A stretch of 64,000 nucleotides of DNA from BD1-7 clade bacterium (GTDB lineage: Bacteria > Pseudomonadota > Gammaproteobacteria > Pseudomonadales > DT-91): the NCBI GenBank assembly GCA_902705865.1, contig CACSIO010000012.1, positions 62,001-126,000 of the forward strand, given 5' to 3'. The number at the start of each line of letters is the position of its first letter. Positions within the stretch are counted from its first letter, which is position 1. A program made the position numbers and the translations under genes. Under the pieces are notes generated by a model. That model saw only the letters and a program-made list of their open reading frames with translations, was not told the origin of the DNA and did no database searches. Positions 1 through 8,768 of the stretch are shown piece by piece.

Positions 1-195
1 GTCTATCACCCCGCGAGTTTTGGCTATGTATTATTCATTGGCGCGATCTTTGTTTATGTCAATACGTGGCGCAAAAAGAAACTCAACGTACCGCGGAATG
101 TACCGTTGACCCTGTCGTTTTCCCTGATGATATGGCTGGTTTGGTTTGTTGTTACTTTTGTGGTTTTAGCGAAGCTTAACGGGCAAATGTCATAG
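1..195 (+). CDS. Membrane protein, C-terminal fragment (5' end outside window)
   Basis: An open frame runs from base 1 to a TAG at 193-195, giving 64 residues. It shows two hydrophobic helices (about residues 8-20 and 39-58) separated by a basic loop with WRKKK, so the loop is probably cytoplasmic. The upstream part of the gene lies outside the window and the family is not recognisable from this piece. It is most likely the last two transmembrane segments of a polytopic inner-membrane protein. Confidence 0.55.
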   Translation, partial: VYHPASFGYVLFIGAIFVYVNTWRKKKLNVPRNVPLTLSFSLMIWLVWFVVTFVVLAKLNGQMS

Positions 196-526
196 CTTAG
201 GCATTTGTTAAGCACACTATGTCAGATGAGGTTGACGGATCAGCGTCGCTGATTTCAATACTGCCTGCTGACATGATATGGAGTAATGCACCACTATCAA
301 GTATTGAGGTGTTTCGGAGGCTTTTTGTCTGGACGTACGCTCAGCTTGTGCTCCTCAGCATCGGGTTTAACGCAGCTTTCGTTGGGTGTGTCCTTCGCCG
401 ACAACGATTCTGTAGATTGCTTCGACGGATTGCATCACTCTGCTCAGGAATTATAATTCTGGGCGTTCACTGCTTTTCTTTGATCTCGTCTGCGCTTTTC
501 AGTACGTGCGACGGTAATGCGGGGCA

Positions 527-554
527 TTGACGCTGTTTGTACTTTTCCTATTGT
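527..554 (+). promoter_or_regulatory. Possible sigma70 promoter for the RIO kinase gene
   Basis: TTGACG at 527-532 and TATTGT at 549-554 are separated by 16 bases and lie about 24 bases before the ATG at 578. The match is good at -35 and moderate at -10. No strong Shine-Dalgarno follows, so the transcript would have a very short leader. The rest of the 196-577 gap shows only a weakly coding-like 103-codon frame (219-530) that I do not accept. Confidence 0.3.
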
Positions 555-577
555 AAAAATTCCGGTATAAACCCCGC

Positions 578-1474
578 ATGAAAATTCCAAAACGACTGCA
601 ACCCTTGGTTGCCGATGGCTTAATTGACGAAGTAATCCGCCCACTGATGAGCGGCAAAGAGGCTGCTGTATTTGTGGTGCGCTGCGGTGATGCGATCCGC
701 TGCGCCAAGGTGTATAAAGAGGCGAGTAAACGCAGCTTTAAACAAGCCGTGCAGTATCAAGAGGGCCGCAAAGTGCGTAACTCTCGGCGGCAGCGAGCAA
801 TGGAAAAGGGCTCAAAATACGGCCGTAAGCAACAGGAAGACAGTTGGCACAACGCCGAAGTTGATGCTTTGTATCGACTTGATCGTGCTGGTGTGCGTGT
901 GCCTGAGCCATTTGGCTGTGTTGAAGGCGTACTGCTGATGGAGTTGATTACTAACGATGAAGGCGAGGTTGCACCACGTTTGAATGATGTGGATATGAGT
1001 GCTGAGCTAGCGCTGGAAGATCATGCAATGCTGATGCACTATGTCAAACTGATGTTGATTGAAGGTCTCGTGCACGGTGATTTGTCAGAGTTTAATGTAT
1101 TGGTAGATGACTACGGCCCTGTGATTATTGATCTCCCTCAGGCCGTTGATGCCGCAGCCAATAATCATGCCTACAGCATGTTGGAACGGGATGTTGAAAA
1201 CATCACTACCTACTATGCGCAGTTTGCACCTCAGTTGAGCCGTTCTCGTTATGCACAAGAAATGTGGGCGTTGTACGAAGAGGGCAATCTGAATGCAGAA
1301 ACCCCACTTACCGGTGAATTTGAAGAAGACGCTGCCAGTGCCGATGTGGATGCCGTATTACTCGAGATTAAAGCTGCTCTGGCTGAAGAAGAAGCAAAGC
1401 AGGCGCGGATGGCGAGTGATGAGCAGAGTGTTGATGGCTCTGATCATGGTGAAAACGAGTGGGAAGAAAAATAG
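578..1474 (+). CDS. RIO-type serine/threonine protein kinase
   Basis: The 298-residue product has the minimal RIO kinase layout. Residues 25-29 (SGKEA) form the flexible P-loop substitute, K44 in CAKVY is the ATP-anchoring lysine, HGD at 166-168 with N173 is the catalytic loop, and D185 in IIDLPQA is the metal-binding aspartate. The family is cytosolic; in eukaryotes and archaea RIO proteins act in ribosome maturation, while the role of bacterial RIO1-like proteins is poorly defined. The last 60 residues are acidic (EEEAK, NEWEEK) and probably disordered. The start is the first ATG; no clear ribosome-binding site is visible. No obvious operon partner. Confidence 0.9.
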   Translation: MKIPKRLQPLVADGLIDEVIRPLMSGKEAAVFVVRCGDAIRCAKVYKEASKRSFKQAVQYQEGRKVRNSRRQRAMEKGSKYGRKQQEDSWHNAEVDALYRLDRAGVRVPEPFGCVEGVLLMELITNDEGEVAPRLNDVDMSAELALEDHAMLMHYVKLMLIEGLVHGDLSEFNVLVDDYGPVIIDLPQAVDAAANNHAYSMLERDVENITTYYAQFAPQLSRSRYAQEMWALYEEGNLNAETPLTGEFEEDAASADVDAVLLEIKAALAEEEAKQARMASDEQSVDGSDHGENEWEEK

Positions 1475-1729
1475 CCCTATTTAGCGTTAGCCAGTAGTGG
1501 ATTCAATTCGCCTCAGGTCATTGAAAACCCGAAAGTCACGGAAGATTTCTAGTAGTCAGTTGTGTCATATCGTTTTGCCTGACGGGGTGATCTACCGCGT
1601 TAAAATCGATTTGTCGGGCGCGAATTACTTTGCTCGAACAGATGTTGTTCTCACACTTTGTCGGTGAAAAGGTAACTTACGAGCGCTGGTCTATACTCTC
1701 CTGTCATCATTCTCAGGACGAGTTTACGT

Positions 1730-3001
1730 ATGAAACAGCTTGGATTGTTGGCGTTGGTTATTCCGTCGTTGAGTCTCCTTCAGCGTTACGGTGAGCGTTT
1801 TTTTAATGTATTGGATATCCCAAGCGCCTCGACATTTACGCTTTTCTTGATGTTATTGTATATCGTTATTGCCATCGGCATCTGGCATAGGTTGTTCAGT
1901 TACTTGAGCGTTGGTGGGCACTTATCGGCTCCGGTATCTTCGCGCAGTTGGTGGATCATTTTCGTTGCTGCGATGTTGTTTATCGTATGTTTGTTTTCGG
2001 TGATTTACCCACTCGCTACTGCGGGTGTTTTCGGCGGCGGAAGTGACCGAGATGAAGCATTAAATATCGCTGTAGAGGCACTTTTTTCAGGCAACCTTCC
2101 GTACCGGGAGGTGACCTATGTACCTGGCAAACCTCATGAACTTGGACTTGATGGAAATCCGATTAGCCCGATGCCTGGTGCATTATTACTGTCGGCACCA
2201 TTTGTAGCTATGGGTAACAGCGCCTATCAAATATTCTTTTGGCTGCCTTTGCTGGTATTTGTATTGAGCCGTTTGCATGTGCCGGTAAAGCATGCTGTTT
2301 TGGTAACGTTGGCGAGTCTTATTTTATGCCCAGCGTTGTTGCATGAATCGCTGACCGGTGGTGATCTATTGGTCAATATGATCTGGGTTTTTATACCTGT
2401 TGTTATTCTTGCAAGAGCGTCGTCCTTGTCTTTGCCAGTGTTAATTATGTTAGCAATCTTCTTTGGCGTTGCGTTATCCAGTCGCTTGAACTTTCTGTTA
2501 GTTACGCCCTTGGTTGCTTGCCTTATCAATCAGCGTTTTGGTTTATCTAGGGCGATAGTACTCAGCAGCGTTGGTGTGGTTAGTTATGTTGCTGTGACGC
2601 TGCCTTTTTATCTTTGGGATCCCGAAGGCTTCTCACCGTTGCATGCCTATTCCAAGCTTGGTCGTTTTGATGGCATATTGCCCGGGGCAGGTATAGTTAT
2701 TCCTTTGTTGGCTGGAACGCTAAGCGTCGCGTTCACTGTTTTTCTCAGGAGCAAACCGGTAGCCGATCACTTAGTTGCGATGGGCGTTGTTCTTTTGGTT
2801 CCCGTCATGGCCGGTACGGTTCTGATGGGTATTCAATATCATCGAATCGATTTTATGGAATTTGCTTGGTATGCCATCAGCGGGGCTTATTTTTTGCTCT
2901 GGGGTGTTTATTCCAGATATGTTGTTTCAGAAGCTGAAGTACTTGTGAATACTAACGATATTCGGTTTTCTGGAACCGAGTGTTGTGTACGCGCGAATTA
3001 A
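1730..3001 (+). CDS. Polytopic membrane protein, possible GT-C-fold glycosyltransferase
   Basis: A 423-residue inner-membrane protein with roughly ten hydrophobic segments. After the third helix, a periplasmic loop carries SDRDEALN followed by ALFSGNLPY and a proline-rich SPMPGALLL stretch. This acidic first-loop motif plus a G-x-x-PY pattern is typical of GT-C lipid-sugar-dependent glycosyltransferases such as GT87/DUF2029 proteins, which transfer sugars from polyprenyl-phosphate carriers on the periplasmic side. That assignment is inferred from topology and motif style only. An AGGACG box precedes the ATG. No polysaccharide genes are adjacent, so the acceptor is unknown. Confidence 0.5.
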   Translation: MKQLGLLALVIPSLSLLQRYGERFFNVLDIPSASTFTLFLMLLYIVIAIGIWHRLFSYLSVGGHLSAPVSSRSWWIIFVAAMLFIVCLFSVIYPLATAGVFGGGSDRDEALNIAVEALFSGNLPYREVTYVPGKPHELGLDGNPISPMPGALLLSAPFVAMGNSAYQIFFWLPLLVFVLSRLHVPVKHAVLVTLASLILCPALLHESLTGGDLLVNMIWVFIPVVILARASSLSLPVLIMLAIFFGVALSSRLNFLLVTPLVACLINQRFGLSRAIVLSSVGVVSYVAVTLPFYLWDPEGFSPLHAYSKLGRFDGILPGAGIVIPLLAGTLSVAFTVFLRSKPVADHLVAMGVVLLVPVMAGTVLMGIQYHRIDFMEFAWYAISGAYFLLWGVYSRYVVSEAEVLVNTNDIRFSGTECCVRAN

Positions 3002-3092
3002 TAGGTCTATATGTAGGGTGGAAGCGTCGAGCGCTGAGCGTTACCTCAGTTGAACGTCGTTAATATCGAATAGGCAATCGAATAAGAACTAG

Positions 3093-3242
3093 TGCGATGA
3101 TGTTTGGAAGTTGTGCGAAACTTCGTTTTTGGAAGCTGATCAGCGAAATGATTGGAAAAATGTACTCACGAAAGAGCAAATCAACAGAGTGATTGATGCT
3201 CATGTAATGCTGGACTTCGGTTATATTAATGAAAACCACTAG
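3093..3242 (+). pseudogene. Remnant of a sulfotransferase-like C-terminus
   Basis: A 49-codon open stretch between stops encodes a tail with NDWKNVLTKEQINRVIDAH followed by LDFGY. The DWKN-x-LT-x-EQ pattern with a terminal GY resembles the end of Sulfotransfer_1-type domains, where a GDWKN-like motif helps bind PAPS. There is no usable start and nothing upstream continues the fold, so this reads as a gene fossil. The rest of the 3002-3465 gap shows no feature I can support. Confidence 0.35.
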
Positions 3243-3465
3243 CATATTGTTAGTCGTGGGGTGGGTATTTCAGTGATCGAAACGTTATAAAAGACAAGAT
3301 TTGAAATGAAATTTGACGTTTACAGATCAATGCTAGTGATTCTACGTTTAAATGTTTCAACGACATCGTTGCAAGACATATAAGGCACTCGCGACAGCAT
3401 TGAGCACTTCAGGGGTGGTGTTGGAGTCGGTGCTGTCTGCGTTATACCTTTGGGGTAGTTGTCAA

Positions 3466-3696
3466 TCAAAACCAGCTTTTTACATCATCCGCAGCGGGCA
3501 CATTACCGCTGAATACGACTTTTTCATCCACCACGACAGCGGGTGTTTTCATCACGCGATACTGCATGATCACTTGCGCGTTTTCTTCTTTCTGCAGTTC
3601 AGTCTCAACCGATAAGCTTGAGCGTGTGGTGTCGATAATGTCGTAGACTCTCAGGCACTTTTTGCAGCCGGTGCCGAGTACTTTGATGGTAAGCAT
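3466..3696 (-). CDS. Small thioredoxin-like protein with GCKKC motif
   Basis: A 76-residue protein starting at the ATG at 3696 (a longer frame exists but the domain begins here). The first strand MLTIKVLGTG leads straight into CKKC, the redox CxxC, and a cis-proline region MKTPAVVVDEKV follows, as in the thioredoxin_3 / redox-active disulfide protein 2 family. These small proteins are usually encoded with a YraQ/ArsP-type permease, and the gene here lies 17 bases downstream of such a permease, which is broken. The thioredoxin-like gene itself looks intact, so it may be a survivor of a decayed module. Confidence 0.75.
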   Translation of the reverse strand: MLTIKVLGTGCKKCLRVYDIIDTTRSSLSVETELQKEENAQVIMQYRVMKTPAVVVDEKVVFSGNVPAADDVKSWF

Positions 3697-3713
3697 AATG
3701 AGACTCTGTGTTG

Positions 3714-4316
3714 TTAGATAAAGGGCGTTCGCAGGTTGAGTATCCAGCCAACCAGCGTAAAGGCGATCAGCAGCATGACAAAAATAATCGCCAATAGGCG
3801 CCATCGCATCACTTGTTTCAGTAGAGTAAATTCAGGAAAGCTCGCCGCGACGGTACTCATGCAAAAGGCCAGCGTGGTGCCAATGGGTAGCCCTTTGAGA
3901 ATCAGGCTTTCCATTACTGGAATCACACCGGTCGCGTTGGAATATAGCTGAATACCCGGCAATACCGCCGCAGGCACTGACTACCACTGCCCATCTCCCA
4001 AATGTGCATCCGGTACAAAGCCGTGTAACGCCGCTCCAAGCCCCACTCCGAGTATTACCCACTTCCATACGAGGCCGAAAACCTCTTTCAGCTCTTCACC
4101 GGTAAAGGCATGACGTTCTCGCGATGATAATGCGGGCGCCGCGTTAGTTTGCGCGGGTTCGTGTTTTTGTTGTTGGGCGGCAGCCAACGCCTCAGCAGCA
4201 GCAAGATGGCCACTTCGTTGATCAATGGCGATGTGACAAGAAATGCCATGGTGATGCCTACGAGAATACTCGCAGAGCTAAAGCCGAGAAATACCTGATT
4301 ACAGGAGGCTAAGCTG
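3714..4316 (-). pseudogene. Frameshifted, truncated YraQ/ArsP-type permease
   Basis: Three pieces in different frames add up to the C-terminal half of a UPF0718 (PF03773-like) permease. The first piece (about 4316-4190) has SILVGITMAFLVTSPLINEV, the family's conserved SPxxNE helix. The second (4187-3981) carries the linker and WKWVILGVGLGAALHGFVP. The third (3977-3714) has VIPVMESLILKGLPIGTTLA and the final helix. Frame breaks occur near 4187 and 3980, and the N-terminal half is missing after a stop near 4317. Intact homologues move metals or arsenicals and commonly travel with the small thioredoxin that follows here. The reading is an inactivated gene unless the breaks are sequencing errors. 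Confidence 0.75.
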
Positions 4317-4406
4317 ATTTATGTAACAAGGCCACGTTCACTGGATGATTACTGATGAACTCAACAAATGGTTGCTGACAACGTCCATTGTGAAAAAGTA
4401 GCAGTA

Positions 4407-4461
4407 TGCATCGCAACCGCTGGCGCAGAGATGTGCCAGCGGTTATTGAGTTGGCGATGCA
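4407..4461. repeat. Long two-part hairpin in a non-coding gap
   Basis: AACCGCTGGC at 4415-4424 pairs perfectly with GCCAGCGGTT at 4435-4444 over a 10-base loop. TGCATCGC at 4407-4414 pairs with GCGATGCA at 4454-4461 across a 9-base bulge. There is no T-run, so it is not a standard terminator. It lies in the 4317-4685 gap between the permease relic and the radical SAM gene; nothing else was recognised there. Confidence 0.6.
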
Positions 4462-4685
4462 TAAACTGACATGTTGTTTAATCAATAAAGTGCAAGTTTA
4501 AACAACCGCGAATCCCAATTTTCGTGAATAATCCCGAGAGGCGCGACCGCTTACAATTTGTAAAATGGTGATTATCGAATACGTTCAAGTATATATGTGC
4601 TGGATGAACGTGTTTGTGGGGCTTCGATTGTGGGTTCTTGTTTTCAATAGCTGCATCCATAAGAGGCAACCTCACTGGATGAGCT

Positions 4686-6242
4686 ATGAAAAAGAAAGTA
4701 CTGATTGTTAACGGATATTTTGACTCAACAAGAAAAGCTGCCAAGCGCCCTTGGAAGGTACCTCAGGCAATGGCGCCGATGTTTCTTTCTGGGGCTTTCA
4801 ATGACGAATATGTCGACATTCGTGTACACAATGAACAAGCGTTAGGCCCGGTTGATCCTGCGTTATTGTCAGGCATCGACATGCTGGTATTGTCAGGGCT
4901 GAATTCTGCCTTTGATCGGTATCTTCATCTAACGGCATATGCCAAGACTCAGAACCTAAACGTTATTGTTGTTGCCGGTGGCGGGCCGGTGCGTATCTTG
5001 CCGGAGCTCTCTAAACGGTACTTTGATTATGTTTGTTTGGGTGATGTTGAGCAGATTCAGGATGCGATTAAAGATGCTTGGGGCAGCCAATACGTTTGCC
5101 CGTTAATGGTTGAAACCGGGTTTGCGTTACCCAAGTATGCGTTAGGCAACACGCGTAGTCGGTTAAAGTACGTTGAAACATCACGAAACTGCAATTTCCA
5201 ATGTGATTTTTGTTCGTTAACCGGCGAGAACAACGCTTATATGAAATACTCGTTGGAATACATCGAGCGGCAGTTTCGTGAGCAGCCGGGTGGCGATCTA
5301 TATGCTGTGATCGATAACAACTTCTATGGCAATAGCCGTAGGCACTTCGAGCAAAAAATTGCTTTGATGGAATCGATAAAAAATGACTGGCATAAACAAG
5401 GTAAATCGTTGTCTTGGGCTGCCCTGGTGACGAGTAATTTTTTCAATGAGAAGAACCTGTCGATGGTAAAAAAGGCGGGTTGCGATTATCTGTTTACTGG
5501 CATCGAATCCTTCAATCAAGAGTTTCACAAGAACCACAACAAACATCAAAATACGCTCAATTCCCAGGTGGACATCATCCGCCAGTGTTTGGATGCCGGT
5601 ATTGCTATGTTTTATGGCTATATGCTGGATGTTGTGAACAGTAGCGTCGAAGATCTTAAAGACGAGATTGATTACATGCTCGACAACCACGACATACCGT
5701 TGCCGAGTTATTTCTCGTTGCCGATACCGATGTTGGGTACACCGTTTTTTTATGAACAGCTGGAGAACGACAAAATCTTACCCAATGTCAGGTTGTGTGA
5801 TTTGGACGATACAACTCTGAGTTTGCGGCCCAAAAGCTCTATTGAAGAAACACTGAAGTTCACACGTTATATTGAAGGGCTGAGTGGCGACAAATCTCGT
5901 GTGTTTATGCACAGTGTTAAACATACGTATCGCCGCAGACGATCCTTGCGCCTGCGCCAGCACTTGGTGGCAACGGTACCAGCGTTATTGCTAACCGCTC
6001 AGCAAAGCCTTGTTAAACGCAAAGGCGGGGCGGCGTCTCAGCAGAGAACACACTTGGCAGGGACAGATCTTCTTCACGAGAGTTACAAACCCGAGATGAC
6101 GGTCGACAGTCGGTACCAAGCGTATTTTGAACCGACCTACCTTACTGATGCCAATGGCGATATCACAGAAGACCTCGCGCCTGATTTAGTGAAGGAAGCA
6201 CCCATTGCGGTTGGGCTTGATAGGCTAGCGATAAAGGCTTGA
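4686..6242 (+). CDS. Radical SAM protein with N-terminal B12-binding-like domain
   Basis: The 518-residue protein has a Rossmann-like N-terminal domain (residues 1-130, IVVAGGGPVRILPE) of the cobalamin-binding radical SAM type. A radical SAM core follows, with C169, C173 and C176 (CNFQCDFC), which would bind a 4Fe-4S cluster and cleave S-adenosylmethionine. The DxHxxG cobalamin motif is not visible, so B12 may not be bound in the usual way. Residues about 385-518 form a basic extension with RRRRSLRLRQH. Class members include methylases and ring-forming enzymes; the substrate cannot be read here. GGATGAGCT precedes the ATG. It converges on the LysR gene 13 bases downstream. Confidence 0.8.
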   Translation: MKKKVLIVNGYFDSTRKAAKRPWKVPQAMAPMFLSGAFNDEYVDIRVHNEQALGPVDPALLSGIDMLVLSGLNSAFDRYLHLTAYAKTQNLNVIVVAGGGPVRILPELSKRYFDYVCLGDVEQIQDAIKDAWGSQYVCPLMVETGFALPKYALGNTRSRLKYVETSRNCNFQCDFCSLTGENNAYMKYSLEYIERQFREQPGGDLYAVIDNNFYGNSRRHFEQKIALMESIKNDWHKQGKSLSWAALVTSNFFNEKNLSMVKKAGCDYLFTGIESFNQEFHKNHNKHQNTLNSQVDIIRQCLDAGIAMFYGYMLDVVNSSVEDLKDEIDYMLDNHDIPLPSYFSLPIPMLGTPFFYEQLENDKILPNVRLCDLDDTTLSLRPKSSIEETLKFTRYIEGLSGDKSRVFMHSVKHTYRRRRSLRLRQHLVATVPALLLTAQQSLVKRKGGAASQQRTHLAGTDLLHESYKPEMTVDSRYQAYFEPTYLTDANGDITEDLAPDLVKEAPIAVGLDRLAIKA

Positions 6243-6255
6243 TTTGCTGGTGGGG

Positions 6256-7149
6256 CTAGGTGTTGTTGCCTCCATGAGAGAGCATCCGCTCCATAAATAT
6301 CTCCAGCGGCGTATTTGGCACCGTCTTCTTGAGTTTTAGTAGAGCAAGAGGGCGTGTTAACTTGGTGTCTCTGATTCTAATGCGCACGAGAGAACCACGC
6401 TGCACTTCCTCATCTACCGTATTCGACGGCACAATAGAGACACCAATACCGGCTTCGACGATCTTTTTGAGGGTATAGATATTGTCGTTAGTCATTCGTA
6501 TATCCACACGGATACCTTTTTCGTCGAGCACTTTGTCGGTGGCTTCTCGTGTTGGCATACCCGATTCGAACGCAATAAATGGTTCGGATTCGATGTGTTC
6601 CAACAAGATGGTCTTCTTGTTGCTGAACCGGTGATCTTTGGCAACGATTAAAACTAACTCATCTTCGCTGTAGGGTATTGCTTCGATGTTGGTGCGTTGT
6701 TCTGGGTAGGCGACGACACCGAGATCGATTTTCTCCTTGAGCAGAAGGCTGTAGATGTCATCAAAGCGTCTGAACTCCATATGAATATGCACCTTCGGAA
6801 AGCTCTTCATAAAACTGGAGAGAAATTCTCCCATCTCATACATGCCGATGCTGTGGATTGTTGCGATGCGGATATTGCCTTCTAACACACCTTGGCTATA
6901 ACTGGAGCGGATTTTTAAGCCCTCGCTGAGTTGCAGAATCTTTTTTACATCGGCAAGAATGATCATGCCTTCCGGAGTTAACTGAATGTTATGTGGGGTG
7001 CGGTTGAAGAGTTTTTTGCCCAGCTCGTCTTCGAGCTTTTTAATGTGAATGCTGACTGCCGGTTGGGTGATGTTATTTTGCCGTGCGGCTTTAGCAAAGC
7101 TGAGCTCTCGAGCGATATCTCTAAACAGGCGTAATTGAATCAGGTTCAT
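6256..7149 (-). CDS. LysR-family transcriptional regulator
   Basis: A 297-residue LysR protein. Residues 1-60 form the winged helix-turn-helix (SFAKAARQNNITQPAVSIHI), followed by the linker helix and a periplasmic-binding-protein-like effector domain (IRIATIHSIGMYEMGEFLSS onward) of the CysB/CbbR/CysL-like branch. The gene is divergent from the polyphosphate kinase gene, and a T-N11-A box sits in the shared 187-base spacer, so autoregulation and control of ppk2 are plausible. Its tail-to-tail neighbour is the radical SAM gene. The effector is unknown. Confidence 0.9.
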   Translation of the reverse strand: MNLIQLRLFRDIARELSFAKAARQNNITQPAVSIHIKKLEDELGKKLFNRTPHNIQLTPEGMIILADVKKILQLSEGLKIRSSYSQGVLEGNIRIATIHSIGMYEMGEFLSSFMKSFPKVHIHMEFRRFDDIYSLLLKEKIDLGVVAYPEQRTNIEAIPYSEDELVLIVAKDHRFSNKKTILLEHIESEPFIAFESGMPTREATDKVLDEKGIRVDIRMTNDNIYTLKKIVEAGIGVSIVPSNTVDEEVQRGSLVRIRIRDTKLTRPLALLKLKKTVPNTPLEIFMERMLSHGGNNT

Positions 7150-7177
7150 GGTGCTATTAAGGGCTTCTCAGAGTTTT

Positions 7178-7198
7178 ATAATGATAACTATATATTAT
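7178..7198. promoter_or_regulatory. Candidate LysR operator (ATAAT-N11-ATTAT)
   Basis: ATAAT at 7178-7182 and ATTAT at 7194-7198 form an exact inverted repeat with an 11-base spacer, the classic T-N11-A architecture. It lies 29 bases upstream of the lysR start and 139 bases from the ppk2 start. The assignment is by position and symmetry; the region is AT-rich, which lowers the weight. Confidence 0.45.
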
Positions 7199-7336
7199 CC
7201 TTAGCATAAGATATTACAATTTTAATTATCGATGGTTGAGTGTCATAATTTTGTTTTCAAAATACAAAAATAGTACTGCACATAGCCGCTGATTTTTCGA
7301 TTGAGCGCTGTTGTGCGTCAACCGTGAGGGGATGAA

Positions 7337-8332
7337 TTGGAAAACATAACAGCAAATATACAGGCCCGTGCAGCAGACAACACAACCCAGCCAGTGACAG
7401 CTCAAAACGAGCCAACGCCGGCGCGTCAGCGGGCAGCAGATGCGAATCACCACCTAGCAGAACTTCGCCATGACCCGGATGCGATTCGACGCTCGTTCGA
7501 AACGGGTGAATACCCGTACCATACCAAGATGCGTCGGGCGACTTATGAGAAACAAAAAGCGCAGTTGCAAGCAGAGCTGTTGAAGGTACAGCGTTGGGTT
7601 GAAGAATCCGGCGAAAAGATCGTTATTATTTTTGAAGGCCGTGATGCGGCGGGTAAGGGGGGCACCATCAAGCGATTTATGGAGCATCTTAATCCGCGCG
7701 CCGCCCAAGTTGTTGCGTTGGCGAAGCCCACAGAGGCTGAGCGTAGCCAGTGGTATTTTCAGCGTTATATCAAGCACATGCCCAGTGCCGGTGAGCTCGT
7801 GTTGTTTGATCGCTCTTGGTACAACAGAGCGGGTGTCGAGCGAGTGATGGATTTTTGTTCGCCGAGTGAATATCTGGAGTTTATGCGTCAGTGCCCGGAA
7901 GTTGAACGTATGTTGGTGCGCTCCGGTGTGCGGCTCTACAAGTATTGGTTCTCGGTATCGCAGGAGGAGCAATTAGCGCGTTTCTCATCACGCCGTGTTG
8001 ACCCGTTAAAGCAATGGAAGCTCTCTGCCATTGACGAAGCATCATTAGACAAATGGGAAGACTATACCGAAGCTAAAGAGGCGATGTTTTTCTATACCGA
8101 TACTGCCGATGCACCATGGACCATTATTAAATCCAATGACAAAAAACGTGCACGCTTAGCGACCATGCAGCACTTTCTCTCAACGTTGCCTTACACAGGC
8201 AAGGATACCAGTGTTGTTAAAGGGCCAGATCCGTTGATTGTTGGGTATGGAGCACATGTGGTTGGCGATAGTGATCACATACTCGGTAAATCTTTGCATC
8301 CTAAGCAACGTAAGAAAAAACAGAAAGAATAA
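7337..8332 (+). CDS. ppk2: Polyphosphate kinase 2 family protein
   Basis: The 331-residue single-domain PPK2 transfers phosphate between polyphosphate and nucleoside di- or monophosphates. Walker A is at residues 101-109 (GRDAAGKGG), and the lid/Walker B region is FDRSWYNR at 157-164. Residues 1-60 are a low-complexity Gln/Thr/Ala-rich extension before the family core. The frame begins with TTG at 7337 behind AGGGG; an ATG five bases earlier opens a different frame that ends after five codons. A GTG at 7394 is an alternative start. The lysR gene is divergent. A single PPK2 domain with this lid points to the short (class I-like) form. Confidence 0.9.
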   Translation: MENITANIQARAADNTTQPVTAQNEPTPARQRAADANHHLAELRHDPDAIRRSFETGEYPYHTKMRRATYEKQKAQLQAELLKVQRWVEESGEKIVIIFEGRDAAGKGGTIKRFMEHLNPRAAQVVALAKPTEAERSQWYFQRYIKHMPSAGELVLFDRSWYNRAGVERVMDFCSPSEYLEFMRQCPEVERMLVRSGVRLYKYWFSVSQEEQLARFSSRRVDPLKQWKLSAIDEASLDKWEDYTEAKEAMFFYTDTADAPWTIIKSNDKKRARLATMQHFLSTLPYTGKDTSVVKGPDPLIVGYGAHVVGDSDHILGKSLHPKQRKKKQKE

Positions 8333-8768
8333 ATCCTTATCTGCGATTTTTTCGTTAGTCACTATGACGTTTGCTTTGTAGGTTATCTGAGGTTAAGTCT
8401 CGAGTAAGCAGGCATTACTTTGTATATCGTTAGGGCGGGGTGAAACTCGTTTCCTAGCGCTATATTTTCTGATTTTATTTCCTTGTTTCTGTGTCGCGAT
8501 ATCGCGTGCGATATTAACCTCTATCCCAATGTTCATAATGCCGGCAGCGATACTCGTCTCTGGGTGTTTACGTTGATATAGCTAGGTATGTTTTTGATAC
8601 CTGCTGAAAAACGCAGGTTTGTAAATAAAAGTTTCACGATAGATTTTTGTATTTAAAGTAGTCATCTAACGAATATGCTTTTGTGATGGCTTTCACATTG
8701 AAGGTTGTGTTTCCCCGATATGATTTTTCGTCAATAAGGCAAAAAAATTGATTCAGGGGAATTTATTG
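8333..8768. other. 436-base non-coding gap
   Basis: No open frame, hairpin terminator or recognisable operator stands out. The 3' part is AT-rich and ends in CAGGGGAA just before the lipoprotein ATG, so the promoter for that gene probably lies here. Confidence 0.4.

Noticed and set aside
219-530. 103-codon plus-strand frame before the RIO kinase
   Set aside because: No ribosome-binding site, no recognisable domain, and it overlaps the likely kinase promoter. Coding character is weak.
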